Assembly (NCBI GenBank): GCA_023437285.1
Contig: JAEZGP010000468.1
Span: forward strand, 1 to 6,821
Length of the DNA: 6,821 nt
Direction of reading: 5' to 3'
Source of the DNA: Actinomycetes bacterium
GTDB taxonomy: Bacteria > Actinomycetota > Actinomycetes > Mycobacteriales > Micromonosporaceae
Below, one piece after another: positions 5,680 to 6,821 of the stretch. The first letter of the stretch is position 1. Each line of letters begins with the position of its first letter. The notes below the pieces were generated by a model. That model had not been told where the DNA came from. It did not search any database and saw nothing but the letters and a program-made list of their open reading frames with translations. Made by a program: the position numbers and the translations under genes.

Positions 5680-6552
5680 TCAACGTCGTACGGCGGAGCT
5701 CGCGTGCCAGTCGGCGAGGAAGGCATCGACGAGGCTGTGTGCGCGGCTCACGGCGTCGAAGCGTTCCTCGACCCGGCGGCGGCCCATGGAACACAGCGCG
5801 TCGGCGGCCTCGTTGAGCAGGTGACCGGTGTGCGAGCGGACGTGTTCGAACGTGAGGTCGGGCCGGTCGGCGACCGCGTGGGCCAGTCGCACCAACGTGG
5901 GCGGCCGCCCCGACGAGCGCGGCCGCAGGTTGTAGCCGGCCGGCATCGCCGTGGTGTCGCCGGCCCCCCAGCGCCGCAGGTAGGACAGGGCGATCCGGCT
6001 GTCGAGCAGGACGGTCAGCCGCTCGGCCGGCTCGGCGAACCCCGACAGCAGAAACTCCACCGCCCGCAGCTCATTGATCAGTACGCGTGACGGGCCCGTC
6101 GGGTCGAGCGGGTCGGTGGGTCGTCCCCGCAGCCCGAACCGTCCATCGGTGACGACGTAGCCCAGCCCGGCGCAGCGCCGCTTCCAGCTCGCGTCGGTCG
6201 CCGCGACAAGATCTTCGGTGTACCGGGCCCAGCGCGCGACGCGGCCGCGTCCGCCGGCGCTACGTTCCCGCGCCATCGTCGCGGCCGCGGTACTGGGCGG
6301 GCAGGCGTGCGCGGCGGCCAGCCGCTCGGCGGCGGCGATCAATTGCTCCGCCCCGGCGTACTCGTCGTAGCGGGCGGCGGCGACCGCGAGCTGGATCGGG
6401 TCGGTGAGGTCGGGGCAGTCCGGGCACTGTGGGCCGAACAGACGGGGGCGCAGCGTCCCGGCCCGCTCGCGCAGGGCGTCGGGGAACAGCGGCAGGGCCT
6501 GGTCGAATTCGTCGGGCCGCAGGCCCGGGCGGGTGAGGCGGGGTACGGACAT
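5680..6552 (-). CDS. RNase H-like nuclease with N-terminal extension
   Basis: This 290-aa protein has an RNase H fold domain at about 112-265 that carries the classic catalytic set: D120 in VAATDASWK, E161 in INELRAVEFLL, D184 in VLLDSRIALSYL, H241 in VRSHTGH, and D251 in NEAADALC. Such enzymes cut the RNA strand of RNA:DNA hybrids with two Mg ions in the cytosol. The first ~110 residues are not the hybrid-binding domain I would expect. They are helix-rich, contain CPDC (43-46) and end in a basic stretch (RGRVARWARY). A disordered insert lies at 198-217. The start ATG 6552 is chosen because the Shine-Dalgarno tract GGAGGGAGGAG (6567-6557) precedes it at ideal spacing. An upstream in-frame ATG at 6621 would add 23 weakly protein-like residues. 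The gene is divergent from the next gene and ends 43 bp before the operon start. Since bacteria usually have other RNase H enzymes, its role may be specialised. Confidence 0.88.
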   Translation of the reverse strand: MSVPRLTRPGLRPDEFDQALPLFPDALRERAGTLRPRLFGPQCPDCPDLTDPIQLAVAAARYDEYAGAEQLIAAAERLAAAHACPPSTAAATMARERSAGGRGRVARWARYTEDLVAATDASWKRRCAGLGYVVTDGRFGLRGRPTDPLDPTGPSRVLINELRAVEFLLSGFAEPAERLTVLLDSRIALSYLRRWGAGDTTAMPAGYNLRPRSSGRPPTLVRLAHAVADRPDLTFEHVRSHTGHLLNEAADALCSMGRRRVEERFDAVSRAHSLVDAFLADWHASSAVRR

Positions 6553-6556
6553 CGGA

Positions 6557-6567
6557 CTCCTCCCTCC
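6557..6567 (-). promoter_or_regulatory. Strong Shine-Dalgarno tract that fixes the RNase H-like start
   Basis: GGAGGGAGGAG on the minus strand contains two overlapping GGAGG cores. The nearer one leaves six bases to ATG 6552. It is the only strong ribosome binding site seen in the window. The other genes look leaderless or translationally coupled. Confidence 0.8.
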
Positions 6568-6576
6568 AGGGCAGCG

Positions 6577-6582
6577 ACTGTA
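6577..6582 (-). promoter_or_regulatory. Possible -10 box TACAGT for the RNase H-like gene
   Basis: TACAGT fits TANNNT and would give a short leader of about 18 nt carrying the Shine-Dalgarno tract. No clear -35 is present, so this is tentative. Confidence 0.35.
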
Positions 6583-6644
6583 GGGCGGCGGCCACGAGTC
6601 CACATCGGCCGAAGCGGTCATTACTGGAAAAGAGTGGAGGATGC

Positions 6645-6650
6645 TAGGGT
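6645..6650 (+). promoter_or_regulatory. -10 box TAGGGT for the gene at the right edge
   Basis: TAGGGT is followed by seven bases and GTG 6658, the same arrangement as at 2198-2211. TTACTG (6621-6626) lies 18 bases upstream as a weak -35 candidate. It is divergent from the RNase H-like promoter. Confidence 0.6.
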
Positions 6651-6657
6651 CGCCGCC

Positions 6658-6821
6658 GTGGCGGAGTCGGCGGAGGAGCTCGAGCGGCGCATCGACGGCC
6701 TGCGCACCGCCGTGCGCCGGGCCCTCGTGGGGGGCGACCGTACCCGCGCCGCCGCGCTGCGCCGCGAGCTGCGCCAGGCGGAGCGGGCCTGGGACGAGGC
6801 CGTCGCGGCACTGGCCGAGAC
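6658..6821 (+). CDS. Charged, probably coiled-coil protein, 3' end missing
   Basis: The frame is open from GTG 6658 to the right edge and gives 54 complete codons starting MAESAEELERRIDGLRTAVR. It is rich in Ala, Arg, Glu and Leu, with helix-forming spacing (ELERRIDGLRTAVRRAL, then AALRRELRQAERAWDEAV), so the N-terminus is probably a helical hairpin or coiled coil around a GGDRT turn. The start is chosen because TAGGGT lies seven bases upstream, suggesting a leaderless mRNA. An in-frame GTG at 6634 lies upstream of that box and is less likely. No domain can be named from this fragment. G/C is strongly favoured at third positions, in line with real coding sequence. Confidence 0.7.
   Translation, partial: MAESAEELERRIDGLRTAVRRALVGGDRTRAAALRRELRQAERAWDEAVAALAE

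Noticed and set aside
5049..5816. Plus-strand frame (255 codons) opposite operon gene 1 and the RNase H-like gene end
   Set aside because: It spans two real minus-strand genes and a promoter, and its product is featureless.

Overview
This is a very GC-rich window. The codons use G or C almost exclusively at the third position, GTG starts are common, and several starts sit 6-8 bases behind a TAGGGT-like -10 box. That points to a high-GC actinobacterium, and my guess is the Micromonosporaceae. The genus cannot be fixed from the sequence alone.

Layout: (1) 1-1133, plus strand, is the 3' part of a sulfatase/LTA-synthase-like phosphohydrolase gene, cut by the window edge inside a poly-G tract. 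(2) 1134-1391 is a convergent intergenic region holding two tandem copies of a ~65-bp imperfect palindrome and a 5-bp GC microrepeat. (3) 1392-2135, minus strand, is a complete FkbM-family SAM methyltransferase gene. (4) 2136-2210 is a compact divergent promoter region with two TAGGGT boxes. (5) 2211-3545, plus strand, encodes a polytopic membrane protein of unknown function with about eight TM segments. (6) 5636 down to 3518, minus strand, is a three-gene operon joined by two 4-base stop/start overlaps (GTGA, ATGA). It encodes three divergent single-TM proteins with related extracytoplasmic beta-rich domains. The operon's last codons overlap the end of the polytopic protein gene by 28 bp. (7) 5680-6552, minus strand, is an RNase H-like gene with a complete acidic catalytic set, an N-terminal extension and a strong Shine-Dalgarno sequence. 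(8) 6658-6821, plus strand, is the start of a gene for a charged, probably coiled-coil protein, cut by the right edge.

How the genes relate: the only firm functional unit is the three-gene envelope operon. The proteins are probably made in fixed proportion by translational coupling and anchored side by side in the membrane with their related domains outside. The convergent polytopic protein is another envelope protein, but a functional link to the operon is only a positional guess. The sulfatase-like protein also belongs to the cell surface. The methyltransferase and RNase H-like genes look like independent transcription units. I see no rRNA, tRNA, CRISPR array, transposase, phage gene or defence cassette.

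The least explained features are the paired hairpin elements at 1188-1348, whose stem substitutions all keep pairing, and the tandem paralogue operon.
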